Origin: Janthinobacterium sp. 17J80-10
Lineage (GTDB): Bacteria; Pseudomonadota; Gammaproteobacteria; Burkholderiales; Burkholderiaceae_D
Reading direction: 5' to 3'
Assembly (NCBI RefSeq): GCF_004114795.1
Contig: NZ_CP035311.1
Coordinates: 1,488,001-1,552,000, forward strand
DNA: 64,000 nucleotides
In this document: piece after piece, positions 1 to 10,901 of the stretch
Numbering within the stretch: position 1 is the first letter of the stretch
How the letters are laid out: each line of letters opens with the position of its first letter
Notes under the pieces: model-generated
What the model was told of the DNA's origin: nothing
Databases searched by the model: none
What the model saw: only the letters and a program-made list of their open reading frames with translations
Made by a program: the position numbers and the translations under genes

Positions 1-872
1 GGATTGGTGATTTCCTCGATCTCTTCGAGCACCTTTTGCGACGAAGTGCCGGGCGGCAGTTCGGTGACGACCAGTTGCCACTGGCCGCGGGCCATGTCCT
101 CGATCTTCCAGCGCGCGCGCACCTTGAGCGAACCACGCCCGCTATCATAGATTTCGGCGATCGCCGCCGCCGGCGTGATGATTTGCCCGCCGCCGGGGAA
201 ATCCGGGCCGGGGATGAATTCCAGCAGTTCGCGGCTGGTGAGCTTCGGGTTGCGGATCAGGGCGACTGCCGCCTTTGCCACTTCCTGCAGGTTGTGCGGC
301 GGGATTTCGGTGGCCATGCCGACGGCAATGCCGGAGGCACCGTTCAGGAGCACCATCGGCAGGCGGGCCGGCAGCAGGCAGGGTTCCTCGGTGGAGCCGT
401 CGTAGTTGGGCTGGAAATCCACCGTGCCCATGTCGATTTCATCGAGCAGGAGTTTCGAGATCGGCGTCAGGCGCGCTTCGGTGTAGCGCATGGCTGCTGC
501 GCCGTCGCCGTCGCGCGAGCCGAAGTTGCCCTGGCCGTCGACCAGCGGGTAGCGCAGCGAGAAATCCTGCGCCATGCGCACCATGGCGTCGTAGACCGAC
601 TGGTCGCCGTGCGGATGCAATTTGCCCAGTACGTCGCCGACCACCGCAGCGGACTTGCGCGGCTTGGCCGTGGCGTTCAGGCCAAGCTCGTGCATGGCGT
701 AAAGGATGCGGCGCTGCACCGGCTTCTGGCCATCGCACACGTCCGGCAGGGCACGGCCCTTGACGACGGAAATGGCGTAATCGAGGTAGGCGCGCTCGGC
801 GAAGGTGGCGAGCGTCAGGGATTCGCTGTCGTCGGGCTGGCTGGCTTCAAACAGATTGGCTTGTTCAGTCAT
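1..872 (-). CDS. parC: DNA topoisomerase IV subunit A, N-terminal part (3' end outside window)
   Basis: Reading leftward from an ATG at 872, the frame stays open to the window edge (about 290 codons), so the C-terminal part is missing. The translation has the type IIA topoisomerase A start ([31 protein letters not shown]), then a region with [17 protein letters not shown] and the active-site tyrosine context [10 protein letters not shown] near residue 130. ParC cuts and rejoins DNA while ParE supplies ATP hydrolysis, together decatenating daughter chromosomes. The nearby parE, separated only by a transglycosylase gene on the same strand, supports ParC over GyrA. The gene lies 14 bp after the transglycosylase stop, so it is probably in the same transcript. 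Confidence 0.95.
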   Translation of the reverse strand, partial: MTEQANLFEASQPDDSESLTLATFAERAYLDYAISVVKGRALPDVCDGQKPVQRRILYAMHELGLNATAKPRKSAAVVGDVLGKLHPHGDQSVYDAMVRMAQDFSLRYPLVDGQGNFGSRDGDGAAAMRYTEARLTPISKLLLDEIDMGTVDFQPNYDGSTEEPCLLPARLPMVLLNGASGIAVGMATEIPPHNLQEVAKAAVALIRNPKLTSRELLEFIPGPDFPGGGQIITPAAAIAEIYDSGRGSLKVRARWKIEDMARGQWQLVVTELPPGTSSQKVLEEIEEITN

Positions 873-886
873 CGTGGTTCGGTGAA

Positions 887-1671
887 TTATTCGTATTGGG
901 GCGTCGGTATCGCCGGCAGGGGCGCGCGGCCGGGGATGGTCATGCGGATGCGTCGGCTGCCGTTCGGACTTGACAGGGTCGGTGCCGTGCCCTGGTCCGT
1001 GGTCATGCGGAAAAACTGGTAAAACTGCGCCACCAGCTTCACGTAATTACGTGTTTCAGGATAGGGCGGGATGGTGTTGCGGTATTTTTGCACCGCGCCT
1101 TCGCCGGCGTTGTAGGAGGCGATCACCAGCTCCGGCTTGTCCGGAAACAACCGCGAGAGGTCGCGCAGATAGCGCGCGCTCAGGCGGATATTGGTTTGCG
1201 GATCGGCCAGCTTTTGCTCCAGAGACTTCCTGGCGCCGGCCTGCAGGCCATAGCGCTCGGCGGTTTCCGGCATCACCTGCATCAGGCCGATGGCGCCTTT
1301 CGGCGAAACCGCCGCCGGGTTGAAGCCGGACTCTGCTGCCATGATCGCCTTCAGCAATGCCGGTTGCAGGCCGTATTCGCTGGCCGCCTTTTGCAGCAGG
1401 GGTTCGAATTTTTTCAGGTTGGGATGTTCGCCAAGCTGGCGTGACATGGCAGGGGAGAGCGGCTTGTGCTCACCTGCGGACACGTGCTGATCGAGCCGCC
1501 CGGTATCGAACATGGCGTCGCCGCGGGCATACAGCTGATAGCGTGAATCCAGCTTTTCCGTGGAAAAATGCGCGTTGCCTTGCGCATCGACGTAGCCATA
1601 GATGTCGGCATGCGCGGCAGTCCCGGCCAGCGCCAGGCAGGAAGCCAGCAGGATGGCACGCAGTGTCGTCA

Positions 1672-1672
<1 letters not shown>
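887..1672 (-). CDS. Lytic transglycosylase with SLT domain
   Basis: A 261-residue exported protein. A signal peptide (hydrophobic residues 5-22 ending AHA) is followed by a short DUF4124-like segment ([17 protein letters not shown]) and a C-terminal Slt domain with the catalytic glutamate in AAESGFNP, then [17 protein letters not shown] and the [10 protein letters not shown] motif. Such enzymes cleave the MurNAc-GlcNAc bond in the periplasm, giving 1,6-anhydro-muropeptides. The start overlaps the parE stop by one base (TGATG), so it is translationally coupled to parE, and parC follows 14 bp downstream. Placement between the two topoisomerase IV subunits suggests an inserted cell-wall gene in a parE-slt-parC transcript. 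Confidence 0.9.
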
Positions 1673-3657
<1,985 letters not shown>

Positions 3658-3678
3658 GCAGGGAATGTAGTGCAAATA

Positions 3679-3698
3679 AACTGTTTATTTGTACAGTA
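3679..3698 (-). promoter_or_regulatory. Putative LexA (SOS) box in the parE promoter
   Basis: CTGT-N8-ACAG (3681-3696) sits in an AT-rich spacer with matching flanks, giving a 20-bp site close to the LexA consensus used by beta- and gammaproteobacteria. It ends 22 bp before the parE start and could block RNA polymerase. A further CTGT half-site lies beside it on the parE strand. A second perfect inverted repeat, CAAATAAAC-T-GTTTATTTG (3672-3690), overlaps it. This is a sequence match only. Confidence 0.6.
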
Positions 3699-3771
3699 AA
3701 AATTGTACAGCCAACAGATTACCCTTTTCCAGCAATTTGTGCATGCCTTAAATTTCAGGCACGGGGCTTGT

Positions 3772-4941
3772 CTATTTGCTCAGCATGCGCATGCCGCGCT
3801 CCAGCCCGTCCAGGGTAATCGGGAACATCCTGCCCTGCAGGATCTTGTAGATGATGGCAATCGACTGGCGGTATTGCCACAAGCCTTCCGGCTCGGGATT
3901 GAGCCAGATATGTTTTGGAAAGGCGTGGGTAAACCGCTGCAGCCAGGCCGCACCGGCTTCCTCGTTGTTGTATTCCACCGAGCCACCCGGCTGCAGGATT
4001 TCATACGGGCTCATGGTGGCGTCGCCGACAAAGATCAGCTTGGTGTCCGGGGTGTACTTGCGCAGCACATCCCAGGTCGGGAAGCGTTCGGCATGGCGGC
4101 GCCGGTTGTGCTTCCAGAGATGATCGTAGACGCAGTTGTGGAAATAGAAGAACTCCATGTTCTTGAATTCCGAACTCGCGGCGGAAAACAGTTCTTCGGT
4201 GCGGGCGACGTGGTCATCCATGCTGCCGCCCACGTCCAGCAGCATCAGCACCTTGACATTGTTGCGGCGCTCCGGCCGCATGCGGATATCCAGGTAGCCG
4301 GCATTGTTGGCGGTGGCGCGGATGGTGTCGTCCAGCGCCAGCTCTTCCTGGGCGCCATCGCGGGCGAACCGCCGCAGGCGCCGCAACGCCACCTTCAGGT
4401 TGCGCGTGCCGAGTTCGCGCTCGCTGTCGTAATCGCGATAGGCGCGCGCTTCCCAGACCTTGACTGCGCTGCGGTTGCGGCTTTCGCCGCCGATGCGGAT
4501 GCCTTCCGGATTGTGGCCGCCATGGCCGAATGGCGACGTGCCGCCGGTGCCGATCCACTTGCTGCCGCCTTCGTGGCGTTCCTTCTGTTCTTCCAGCAGT
4601 TCGCGCAGCCGGTCCATCAGCTTGTCGTAGCCAAGCTTTTCCAGCCGGGCGATTTCTTCCGGCGTCAGCTCGCGCCGCATGCGCTGGACCAGCCAGTCCA
4701 GCGGGATCTGGGCATTTTCCTCGAAGGTGGCGGCGATGCCCTTGAAGTACAGCCCGAACGCCTGGTCGAACTTGTCGTAATGCGCCTCATCCTTGACCAG
4801 CGTGGTGCGCGCTAAAAAATAAAAATCATCCAGGGAGGGCGCGATCACGCCTTTCTGCAGCGCCTCCAGCAAAACCAGGAATTCCCGGATCGAGACGGGC
4901 ACCCGGGCATCCTTCAGCGTGAAGAAGAAATCGATCAGCAC
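3772..4941 (-). CDS. VWA domain protein of the CoxE type, MoxR partner
   Basis: A 389-residue cytoplasmic-looking protein without a signal peptide or membrane segment. The C-terminal half holds a von Willebrand factor A domain with a degenerate MIDAS start (LLDVGGSMDDH, about residue 230; the classical form is DxSxS, here DVGGS) and a later FVGDATMSPYE segment. The gene follows the MoxR ATPase gene by 32 bp on the same strand, the standard MoxR-VWA pairing in which the AAA+ ring and the VWA protein act together as a metal-insertion or remodelling chaperone. The client is not evident here. Its stop lies about 115 bp from the parE start. Confidence 0.85.
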   Translation of the reverse strand: MLIDFFFTLKDARVPVSIREFLVLLEALQKGVIAPSLDDFYFLARTTLVKDEAHYDKFDQAFGLYFKGIAATFEENAQIPLDWLVQRMRRELTPEEIARLEKLGYDKLMDRLRELLEEQKERHEGGSKWIGTGGTSPFGHGGHNPEGIRIGGESRNRSAVKVWEARAYRDYDSERELGTRNLKVALRRLRRFARDGAQEELALDDTIRATANNAGYLDIRMRPERRNNVKVLMLLDVGGSMDDHVARTEELFSAASSEFKNMEFFYFHNCVYDHLWKHNRRRHAERFPTWDVLRKYTPDTKLIFVGDATMSPYEILQPGGSVEYNNEEAGAAWLQRFTHAFPKHIWLNPEPEGLWQYRQSIAIIYKILQGRMFPITLDGLERGMRMLSK

Positions 4942-4973
4942 GGCGTTTCCTTGCGCAGTCCGTTTTCCAGAGG

Positions 4974-5840
4974 CTAGCGGCCGTTGCGCGCCATCGACAG
5001 CAGGCGCTCGAACAAATGCACATCCTGCTCGTTCTTGAGCAGGGCGCCATGCAGTGGTGGCACGACGGCCCGGGCATCCTGGCTGCGCAAGGCTTCCGGC
5101 GGAATGTCTTCGGCCAGCAGAAGCTTGAGCCAGTCCAGCAATTCCGAGGTCGAGGGTTTTTTCTTCAACCCCGGCACCTCGCGCACTTCATAGAAGGTCT
5201 GCAGCGCCTGCGCCAGCAAGTCCCGTTTCAGGCGTGGAAAGTGGACCTTGACGATGTCCTGCATCGTATCCTTGTCCGGGAACTTGATGTAGTGGAAGAA
5301 GCAGCGGCGCAGGAAGGCGTCCGGCAACTCCTTTTCATTGTTCGAAGTGATGATCACCAGCGGCCGGTGGCGTGCCGTGACCATCTCGCGCGTTTCGTAC
5401 ACATAGAATTCCATGCGGTCGAGCTCGCGCAGCAAATCGTTGGGGAATTCGATATCGGCCTTGTCGATCTCGTCGATCAGCAGCACCACCGGTTGCGGCG
5501 CCGTGAAGGCTTGCCACAGCACGCCCTTGACGATGTAGTTATGGATATCCTTGACGCGCTCCGAACCTTCAATATCCGCCAGTTGCGAATCGCGCAGGCG
5601 CGACACCGCATCGTATTCATACAGCCCCTGCTGGGCCTTGGTGGTGGACTTGACGTGCCATTGCATGAGGGGCATGTCGAGCGCCGCCGCCACTTCCTCG
5701 GCCAGCATGGTCTTGCCGGTGCCTGGCTCCCCCTTGATCAGCAAGGGTCGCTGCAGCGTCAGGGCGGCATTCACCGCCAGCTTTAAATCGTCCGTTGCCA
5801 CATAAGTTGGGGAACCTTCGAAGCGTGTTTCCTGTCGCAT
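4974..5840 (-). CDS. MoxR-family AAA+ ATPase
   Basis: A 288-residue AAA+ protein. Walker A is GEPGTGKT at about residues 37-44, Walker B is VVLLIDEIDKAD near 120, sensor 1 is IITSNNEKELPDAFLRRCFF, and a lid domain follows. These are hallmarks of the MoxR subfamily, whose members use ATP to remodel or activate partner proteins, usually encoded with VWA-domain genes. Its VWA partner lies directly downstream, probably in one transcript. The ATG at 5840 is the natural start, since the helix leading into Walker A begins soon after. The 130-bp gap to the divergent Gcr-like gene must hold both promoters. Confidence 0.9.
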   Translation of the reverse strand: MRQETRFEGSPTYVATDDLKLAVNAALTLQRPLLIKGEPGTGKTMLAEEVAAALDMPLMQWHVKSTTKAQQGLYEYDAVSRLRDSQLADIEGSERVKDIHNYIVKGVLWQAFTAPQPVVLLIDEIDKADIEFPNDLLRELDRMEFYVYETREMVTARHRPLVIITSNNEKELPDAFLRRCFFHYIKFPDKDTMQDIVKVHFPRLKRDLLAQALQTFYEVREVPGLKKKPSTSELLDWLKLLLAEDIPPEALRSQDARAVVPPLHGALLKNEQDVHLFERLLSMARNGR

Positions 5841-5969
5841 AACTTCGTGTCTTAAAGAAATATTCGTGTCATCAAGCGGAAAATTAAGGGGTGTCTAATC
5901 GCCCCCATCACTTTTTAAGTATAAGCGAGAACCGGTTTTCCGGAATTTAATGAAAAGAGGATACGCTGC

Positions 5970-8102
5970 ATGAAAATCCTGATCTTGCGCCTGTGGGTGA
6001 TGTGCCGCCGCCTGGGCGGCGGTGTCCAGCACAGGCGCGACCGTCGCATCCGTTACGAGCGCCAGGTCGAATCCCTGCTCCTGCAGGCCAATCCCTTCGC
6101 CAGCTGGAATGAGCGCGCCAACTGGGTGATCGATGTCGCCGCCTGGTTGCGCCATGTGCCGCGCACGGCCATGCTGCGGCCGGCGGCTGCCGGCGAACTG
6201 CGCAGGCAGCGCCTGCTGTTCCTGCTCGACTGGCTCGATGCGCACCGCGACATCCGCCGCGTGGTCCAGACCACCTTGCAGAAAACCTTGCGGGAAGCCG
6301 CCGGGCCGGAGCTGTTCAGCACCACCGGCCTGCCGCGCGAGCCGGCCTTCTTCAGTGAACTGGGCGAGCGCCTGGTCAAGCTGGTGCTGCCTCGCCCGCC
6401 GGCGCAACACGACCTGGCGGCGCTGTTTGCCGCCATGTTCCCGGATCCGGCCGATGCCGGCTGGCTGCTGACGCTGGACCACGCCACTATGACGCGCCTG
6501 GCCAAACTCTGCACCGACGAAGGCATCCGGCATGCCTACATCCGCCAGATTGACGAGGCGCTGACGTATCTGGCTGCCATGATCGTGGCGGTCGGCATTG
6601 GTCCGGCTTTCCGCCAGCGCCTGGACCCGAAGGTGCCCTTGCAGGCGACGCCATTCATGGCGCTGCGGCGCGAACTGGAGAAGTATTGCCTTTCGCGCGA
6701 CCATGATGTGGCCGCGTTGCGCAGCGTGAAAATGCTGGTTGCCGTTTGCCAGGCGCAAACCGACCGGATTTACGCCGACCTGGACGAGCATGGTGTGTCG
6801 GTCGGCCTGGTCTATAGCGTCGAACGCATGCGCGCGCAACTGGTGCGCATCGGCCGCCTGCTCGATTTGCGCACGGCAACCCTGCACACGCCGCAAGGGG
6901 CAGGGCAGGTCCAGGCCCTGCTGGCCGACCTGATTTGCGCCCAGCATGCGCGCGACTCGGTGCCGGCGCTGGTGCAGCGCAGTTTTTCCCTGCTTGCACG
7001 CAAGCTGGTCGAGCGCAATGCCAGCCGGGGCGAGCATTACATTGCCCGTAACCGCAGCCAGTACAACGCCATGCTCAAGGCGGCCTGCGTGGGAGGCGTA
7101 GTAACTGCTTTTACCGTGCTGGCCAAGTATGCCCTGGTCGGTGCGGAGGCCCGTTTCTTCGACGGCTTGTCTGCCTCGCTGACATACGCAGCCAGCTTCA
7201 TGCTGATCACTGCGCTGGGCGGCGTGCTGGCGACCAAGCAGCCGGCAGTGACGGCGCCGGCGCTGGCAGCGAGGATGGGCGCGCTGGATTCCCTCGATGG
7301 CTTGCGCGCCTTGATGCAGGAGATTGCATCGTTGTTGCGCTCTCAGGCCGCTGCCGTGTTCGGCAACCTGATGGCCGTGATTCCCGCCATGGCGCTGCTG
7401 GCGGGGGCAGTGCTCCTTGCCACGGGGACGCCGCTGCTGGCGCCGGAAAAAGCCCGGGCCAGCCTGGATTCGCTGTCGTTATTCGGGGTGACGCCGCTGT
7501 TTGCCGCCCTGACGGGCATCTTGCTCTGGATCTCCAGCCTGGTCGCCAGTTTTGCCGACAACTGGTTTGCCTTGCGCCAGTTGCGTGCCTCGCTGGCACA
7601 TCACCGGCGCCTGGTGCATGCGCTCGGCACCGCCCGCGCCGAGCGGCTGGCACACTGGGTCGAGCGTCATGTCGCCAGCGTCGCGGGCAACCTGTCGCTG
7701 GCTTTCCTGCTGGGCATGGGGCCGGCAGTCAGCCAGTTTTTCGGTCTGGGGCTGGATGTGCGGCATGTTACGCTGGCTACGGGGACGCTGGTCGCTGCGG
7801 CTGCCAGCCTGGGTAGCAGCCTCTTTCTGTCGTCGGACTTCTGGCTTGCGGTACTGGGCATCGTCACCATCGGCTTGCTGAATGTCGGCGTCGCGTTTGC
7901 CTTTGCCCTGGCGCTGGCCTTGCGCGCCCGCGAAGTGCCGGAGCGCATCCGCCGGCTGGTATTCCGCACGGTGCTGCGGCATTTCGCAAGGTCGCCGCGC
8001 GCCTTTCTCTTTGCGCAGGAGACGGAAGCGGGTGGGGCGGGCGCTGCCAAATCGGCCCCGGAACCGGAGGTGGAAGAGACCAGGCGCGCCGGCGGTGCCT
8101 GA
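5970..8102 (+). CDS. Gcr-type 'site-specific recombinase' membrane protein (PF10136-like)
   Basis: A 710-residue protein. The first 350 residues are helical, Arg-rich and soluble-looking. From about residue 370 there are at least six hydrophobic segments, including the pairs around GGVVTAFTVLAKYALVG and LMAVIPAMALLAGAVLLA and the final FWLAVLGIVTIGLLNVGVAFAFALALAL. This architecture fits the family annotated as site-specific recombinase or Gcr in betaproteobacteria and Neisseria. No recombinase catalytic motif is visible, so I take the family name as historical and the function as unknown. An AGAGGA ribosome site about 9 bases before the ATG supports the start. The C-terminus is low complexity. 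Confidence 0.75.
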   Translation: MKILILRLWVMCRRLGGGVQHRRDRRIRYERQVESLLLQANPFASWNERANWVIDVAAWLRHVPRTAMLRPAAAGELRRQRLLFLLDWLDAHRDIRRVVQTTLQKTLREAAGPELFSTTGLPREPAFFSELGERLVKLVLPRPPAQHDLAALFAAMFPDPADAGWLLTLDHATMTRLAKLCTDEGIRHAYIRQIDEALTYLAAMIVAVGIGPAFRQRLDPKVPLQATPFMALRRELEKYCLSRDHDVAALRSVKMLVAVCQAQTDRIYADLDEHGVSVGLVYSVERMRAQLVRIGRLLDLRTATLHTPQGAGQVQALLADLICAQHARDSVPALVQRSFSLLARKLVERNASRGEHYIARNRSQYNAMLKAACVGGVVTAFTVLAKYALVGAEARFFDGLSASLTYAASFMLITALGGVLATKQPAVTAPALAARMGALDSLDGLRALMQEIASLLRSQAAAVFGNLMAVIPAMALLAGAVLLATGTPLLAPEKARASLDSLSLFGVTPLFAALTGILLWISSLVASFADNWFALRQLRASLAHHRRLVHALGTARAERLAHWVERHVASVAGNLSLAFLLGMGPAVSQFFGLGLDVRHVTLATGTLVAAAASLGSSLFLSSDFWLAVLGIVTIGLLNVGVAFAFALALALRAREVPERIRRLVFRTVLRHFARSPRAFLFAQETEAGGAGAAKSAPEPEVEETRRAGGA

Positions 8103-8244
8103 GCCTGAACCGTGCCCGGCAGGGTGTTGTCTGGCCAGCATGGACTGGCGGTAGGAGTTCAGGTAAAATCGCATGGTTTGGGTGCCGGCGATGCAAGGGA
8201 GTGCTGGACGCCCGCCGGTTTCGCTTTACTTACCTCCTGCTACC

Positions 8245-8565
8245 ATGAAAAAAATATTCGCATTGCTCGCGCTCGCAGGCGTAGCCAACCTTTCCGTTGC
8301 GGCGGAAGTGGTCGGCGACGCCAAGGCCGCCAGGGCCAAGGTTGAGATGTGTATCGGCTGCCACGGCATTCCGGGCTACAAGGCTTCCTTCCCGGAACTC
8401 TATCAAGTGCCCATGCTGGGCGGCCAGTCGGCAAAATACATTGAAAGCGCGCTGAAAGCGTACAAGAAGGGCGACCGCAAGCATCCGACCATGCAGGGCA
8501 TTGCCGCCAGCCTGTCGGAGCAGGATATTGCCGACGTTGCAGCATATTACGCGCAGCAGAAATAA
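8245..8565 (+). CDS. Small exported cytochrome c (c553/c4-like)
   Basis: A 106-residue protein from the ATG at 8245. The frame is open further upstream, but only this start gives a clean signal peptide (MKKIFALLALAGVANLSVAA). One haem site CIGCH is present and the axial methionine is probably in HPTMQGIA. The order haem, then GGQS..YIESALKAYK, then MQGIAASLSEQDIADVAAYYA is that of a single c4-type domain. It should carry electrons in the periplasm. It is followed 12 bp later by a second cytochrome gene, with which it forms a two-gene unit ending at a terminator. Confidence 0.88.
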   Translation: MKKIFALLALAGVANLSVAAEVVGDAKAARAKVEMCIGCHGIPGYKASFPELYQVPMLGGQSAKYIESALKAYKKGDRKHPTMQGIAASLSEQDIADVAAYYAQQK

Positions 8566-8577
8566 GGGGAGCGCACG

Positions 8578-8931
8578 ATGAAAAACATGTTTAAGGCCGC
8601 GGTCCTGGTACTCGCCGCTGCAACTTGCCTGGGTGCCCAGGCCGCCGGCAATATCGAAGCCGGCAAGAAGGCAGCGCAACAGAATAATTGCTTCAGCTGC
8701 CACGGCCAGGATTACAACACGCCGATCGATCCCACGTACCCGAAGCTGGCCGGTCAGCACAAGGATTACCTGGAGCATGCCTTGATTGCCTACCAGCGTG
8801 GCGCCAGCGCAGCGAATGGCCGCGGCAACGCGATCATGGGTGGTGTGGTCAAACCTTTGAGCAAGAAGGATATCCAGGATATCGCCGCCTACCTGCACAG
8901 CCTGCCGGGCTCGCTGGTGTTGCGCAAGTAA
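8578..8931 (+). CDS. Small exported cytochrome c, second of pair
   Basis: A 117-residue protein with a signal peptide (MKNMFKAAVLVLAAATCLGAQA), one haem-binding CFSCH near residue 38 and a probable axial methionine in NAIMGGVVKPLS. It is a c4-type single domain like its upstream neighbour, and the two are probably an old tandem duplication that diverged. It begins 12 bp after the first cytochrome stop. A strong hairpin follows. The redox partner cannot be told from the sequence; cytochrome oxidase or a dehydrogenase is usual. Confidence 0.88.
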   Translation: MKNMFKAAVLVLAAATCLGAQAAGNIEAGKKAAQQNNCFSCHGQDYNTPIDPTYPKLAGQHKDYLEHALIAYQRGASAANGRGNAIMGGVVKPLSKKDIQDIAAYLHSLPGSLVLRK

Positions 8932-8952
8932 GTTTGCGTAGTCGGCCTGAAA

Positions 8953-8975
8953 AAAGCCACGGGTTCCGTGGCTTT
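8953..8975 (+). terminator. Rho-independent terminator, bidirectional
   Basis: A GC-rich hairpin (AGCCACGG...CCGTGGCT) is flanked by an A-run on the left and a T-run on the right. It lies 21 bp after the second cytochrome stop and just before the end of the convergent DUF1841 gene, so it may serve both. Confidence 0.85.
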
Positions 8976-8997
8976 TTTTATTGACCTGCGCCAGTGA

Positions 8998-9426
8998 CTA
9001 GCGGGCGCGCCGCTGCACGCAATCGATATAGGCTGCGCCATCCGGCGGGGTGCCGTTGCGTTGCGAATTCCAGATCATTTCGCCCAGGCATTCCATGATG
9101 TGGTGATGGGCTTCGTGCTCGGATTGCAGCTTGCGGGCGAGCGCCTGGCAAGCCGCGCGGATGCCAGGCGGCTGGTCGATCGACACCTGCTCGGCAATCG
9201 ACAGGTGCATCGAGAGGTGCAGGAAGGGATTGGCCTGGCCGCGTTCTACTGAATAGTCGGCTGCCAGCGCGGCATCCGCATCTTCCAGTTCGCCCGCATA
9301 CTCCGGATGCTGGGCGATCCAGTCGCGCGCAATGGCTTCCAGCGGCGTCAGGATTTCATTGTTGCGGTGCTTGCGGTAGGCCGCGCAAAAAAAGCGCCGC
9401 ACGTCATCTTGCGAGGGATTGAACAT
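8998..9426 (-). CDS. DUF1841 family protein
   Basis: A 142-residue cytoplasmic protein starting MFNPSQDDVRRFF at 9426; the frame extends upstream into nth, but this methionine fits the family and lies 2 bp past the nth stop. It is acidic and helical with a conserved-looking HLSMHLSIAEQVSIDQPPGIR block and a His-rich EAHHHIMECLGEMIW segment near the C-terminus, which hints at metal or cofactor binding but proves nothing. No function is assigned to the family. It ends an apparent rsxB-nth-DUF1841 operon. Confidence 0.8.
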   Translation of the reverse strand: MFNPSQDDVRRFFCAAYRKHRNNEILTPLEAIARDWIAQHPEYAGELEDADAALAADYSVERGQANPFLHLSMHLSIAEQVSIDQPPGIRAACQALARKLQSEHEAHHHIMECLGEMIWNSQRNGTPPDGAAYIDCVQRRAR

Positions 9427-9428
9427 GA

Positions 9429-10079
9429 TCAGATTCCTTTTGCCGGCAGCGGCGTCTTGTCCGCATAGTCGCACAAATCCGCAATGATGCAGTTCCAGCA
9501 CAGCGGCTTGCGCGCGATGCAGGTATAACGGCCATGCAGGATGAGCCAGTGATGGGCGTCATGCAGGAATTCGGCAGGGACTTTTTTCATCAGCTGCCGT
9601 TCGACTTCATCGACGTTTTTCCCGGGAGCCAGGCCAGTGCGGTTGGCGACCCGGAAGATATGCGTATCCACGGCCATCACGGATTCGCCGAATGCCGTAT
9701 TCAGCACGACATTGGCAGTCTTGCGGCCCACGCCGGGCAGGGCTTGCAGGCTTTCGCGCGTGCGCGGCACGGTGCTGCCATGTTGCTCGATCAGGATGCG
9801 GCAGGTTTCGATGACGTTCTTGGCCTTGGTGCGGTACAGGCCGATGGTGCGAATATATTGTTCCAGGCCCTCGACACCGAGGTCGAAAATCGCCTGTGGC
9901 GTATTGGCGATCGGGAACAGAACGCGCGTGGCCTTGTTGACCGAGACATCGGTCGCCTGCGCCGACAGGATTACGGCAATCAGCAATTCAAAGGGCGTGG
10001 TGTAGGCAAGTTCCGTCGTCGGATGCGGATTGGCGCTGCGCAAGCGCTCGAACATCAGCTGCCGCTGCTGGCTATTCAT
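9429..10079 (-). CDS. nth: Endonuclease III (DNA glycosylase/AP lyase)
   Basis: A 216-residue protein from the ATG at 10079. It shows the helix-hairpin-helix [12 protein letters not shown] with the catalytic lysine, the following [11 protein letters not shown] containing the catalytic aspartate, and the C-terminal [4Fe-4S] ligand pattern C-X6-C-X2-C-X5-C ([17 protein letters not shown]). It removes oxidised pyrimidines and nicks the resulting abasic site in base-excision repair. The start overlaps the rsxB stop by 8 bp, so it is translationally coupled. The pairing with a Rsx-type ferredoxin gene is common in proteobacteria. Confidence 0.95.
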   Translation of the reverse strand: MNSQQRQLMFERLRSANPHPTTELAYTTPFELLIAVILSAQATDVSVNKATRVLFPIANTPQAIFDLGVEGLEQYIRTIGLYRTKAKNVIETCRILIEQHGSTVPRTRESLQALPGVGRKTANVVLNTAFGESVMAVDTHIFRVANRTGLAPGKNVDEVERQLMKKVPAEFLHDAHHWLILHGRYTCIARKPLCWNCIIADLCDYADKTPLPAKGI

Positions 10080-10773
10080 GGTTTTCCCCCGTGCCTGCTG
10101 CTGCCGCCGCCATCTGCTCCTTCTTGAGGCGTGCACGTTCGATCGCTGCCTGCACGATCGCTTTCTTGCGCGCCTGTTCGGCCAGATCTTCGGGGCTGGC
10201 AGCGGCTTCCGCTTCCAGCGCCTGCAGTTTGGCAGTGGCCTTGGCTGCCAGCCTGGCGTCGTTTTCTTCCTTTTCGCGCTTCAGGCGCATGCCATGGAAA
10301 TCGTGGCGGTCGCGGGCATCGTCAGCCTGCTGCTGCGACCAGGCATCCCAGCCTGTATTGGCGCCGGTAACATCGACCATGGCGATGCAGTCGACCGGGC
10401 AGGGCGCAACGCACAGGTCGCAACCGGTGCAAAGCGACGGCACTACCGTATGCATCAGCTTGGCGGCGCCGACGATGGCATCCACCGGACAGGCCTGAAT
10501 GCACAGCGTGCAGCCAATGCACAAGGCTTCGTCGATCAGCGCAACCGGGCGCGGGCGCTCAGGGCCATTGGCGGGATTGAGCGCAATGACAGGCTTGCCA
10601 AGCAGGTTTGCCAGCCGTGCGACACCCTCGGCACCACCGGGCGGACACTGGTTATAGGAGGCCTCGCCATTGGCGACCGCTTCGGCATAGGGGCGGCAGG
10701 CCGGATAGCCGCATTTTGTGCACTGCGTTTGCGGCAGGAGGTTTTCGATTTGATCGGCAAGCGGGGCGGACAC
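10072..10773 (-). CDS. rsxB: RnfB/RsxB-type electron transport ferredoxin
   Basis: A 233-residue protein. An N-terminal four-Cys cluster motif ([16 protein letters not shown]...C, about residues 18-43) matches the Fe-S domain of RnfB. Two ferredoxin-type 4Fe-4S motifs follow ([16 protein letters not shown] and [16 protein letters not shown]). The last 80 residues are charged and helical, longer than in many homologues. The hydrophobic N-terminal anchor of classical RnfB is missing, as in the stand-alone betaproteobacterial form. No other rnf/rsx genes are present, so the partner is unknown; reduction of Fe-S regulators or of endonuclease III is conceivable, not shown. Confidence 0.88.
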   Translation of the reverse strand: MSAPLADQIENLLPQTQCTKCGYPACRPYAEAVANGEASYNQCPPGGAEGVARLANLLGKPVIALNPANGPERPRPVALIDEALCIGCTLCIQACPVDAIVGAAKLMHTVVPSLCTGCDLCVAPCPVDCIAMVDVTGANTGWDAWSQQQADDARDRHDFHGMRLKREKEENDARLAAKATAKLQALEAEAAASPEDLAEQARKKAIVQAAIERARLKKEQMAAAAAGTGENHE

Positions 10774-10857
10774 GAGGGCGAATATTCTGCGGTAAAACCA
10801 GCATTATCCAATGCCGCCGGGTTTGGCACAATCCGGCATGGTCCTGGAATAAAAAAA

Positions 10858-10881
10858 GCCGTCCCGACGTGGGGACGGCTT
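10858..10881 (-). terminator. Rho-independent terminator after phaZ
   Basis: A nine-base-pair stem (AGCCGTCCC...GGGACGGCT) with a T-run on the minus-strand 3' side lies 20 bp beyond the phaZ stop and before rsxB. The opposite strand also has a short T-run. Confidence 0.85.
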
Positions 10882-10901
10882 TTGCATGACGCTCCAGCGA
10901 A

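Noticed and set aside
5970-8102. Taking the Gcr-like protein as a real site-specific recombinase marking a mobile element
   Set aside because: No tyrosine or serine recombinase motifs; the protein has many membrane segments and there are no flanking repeats or attachment sites.
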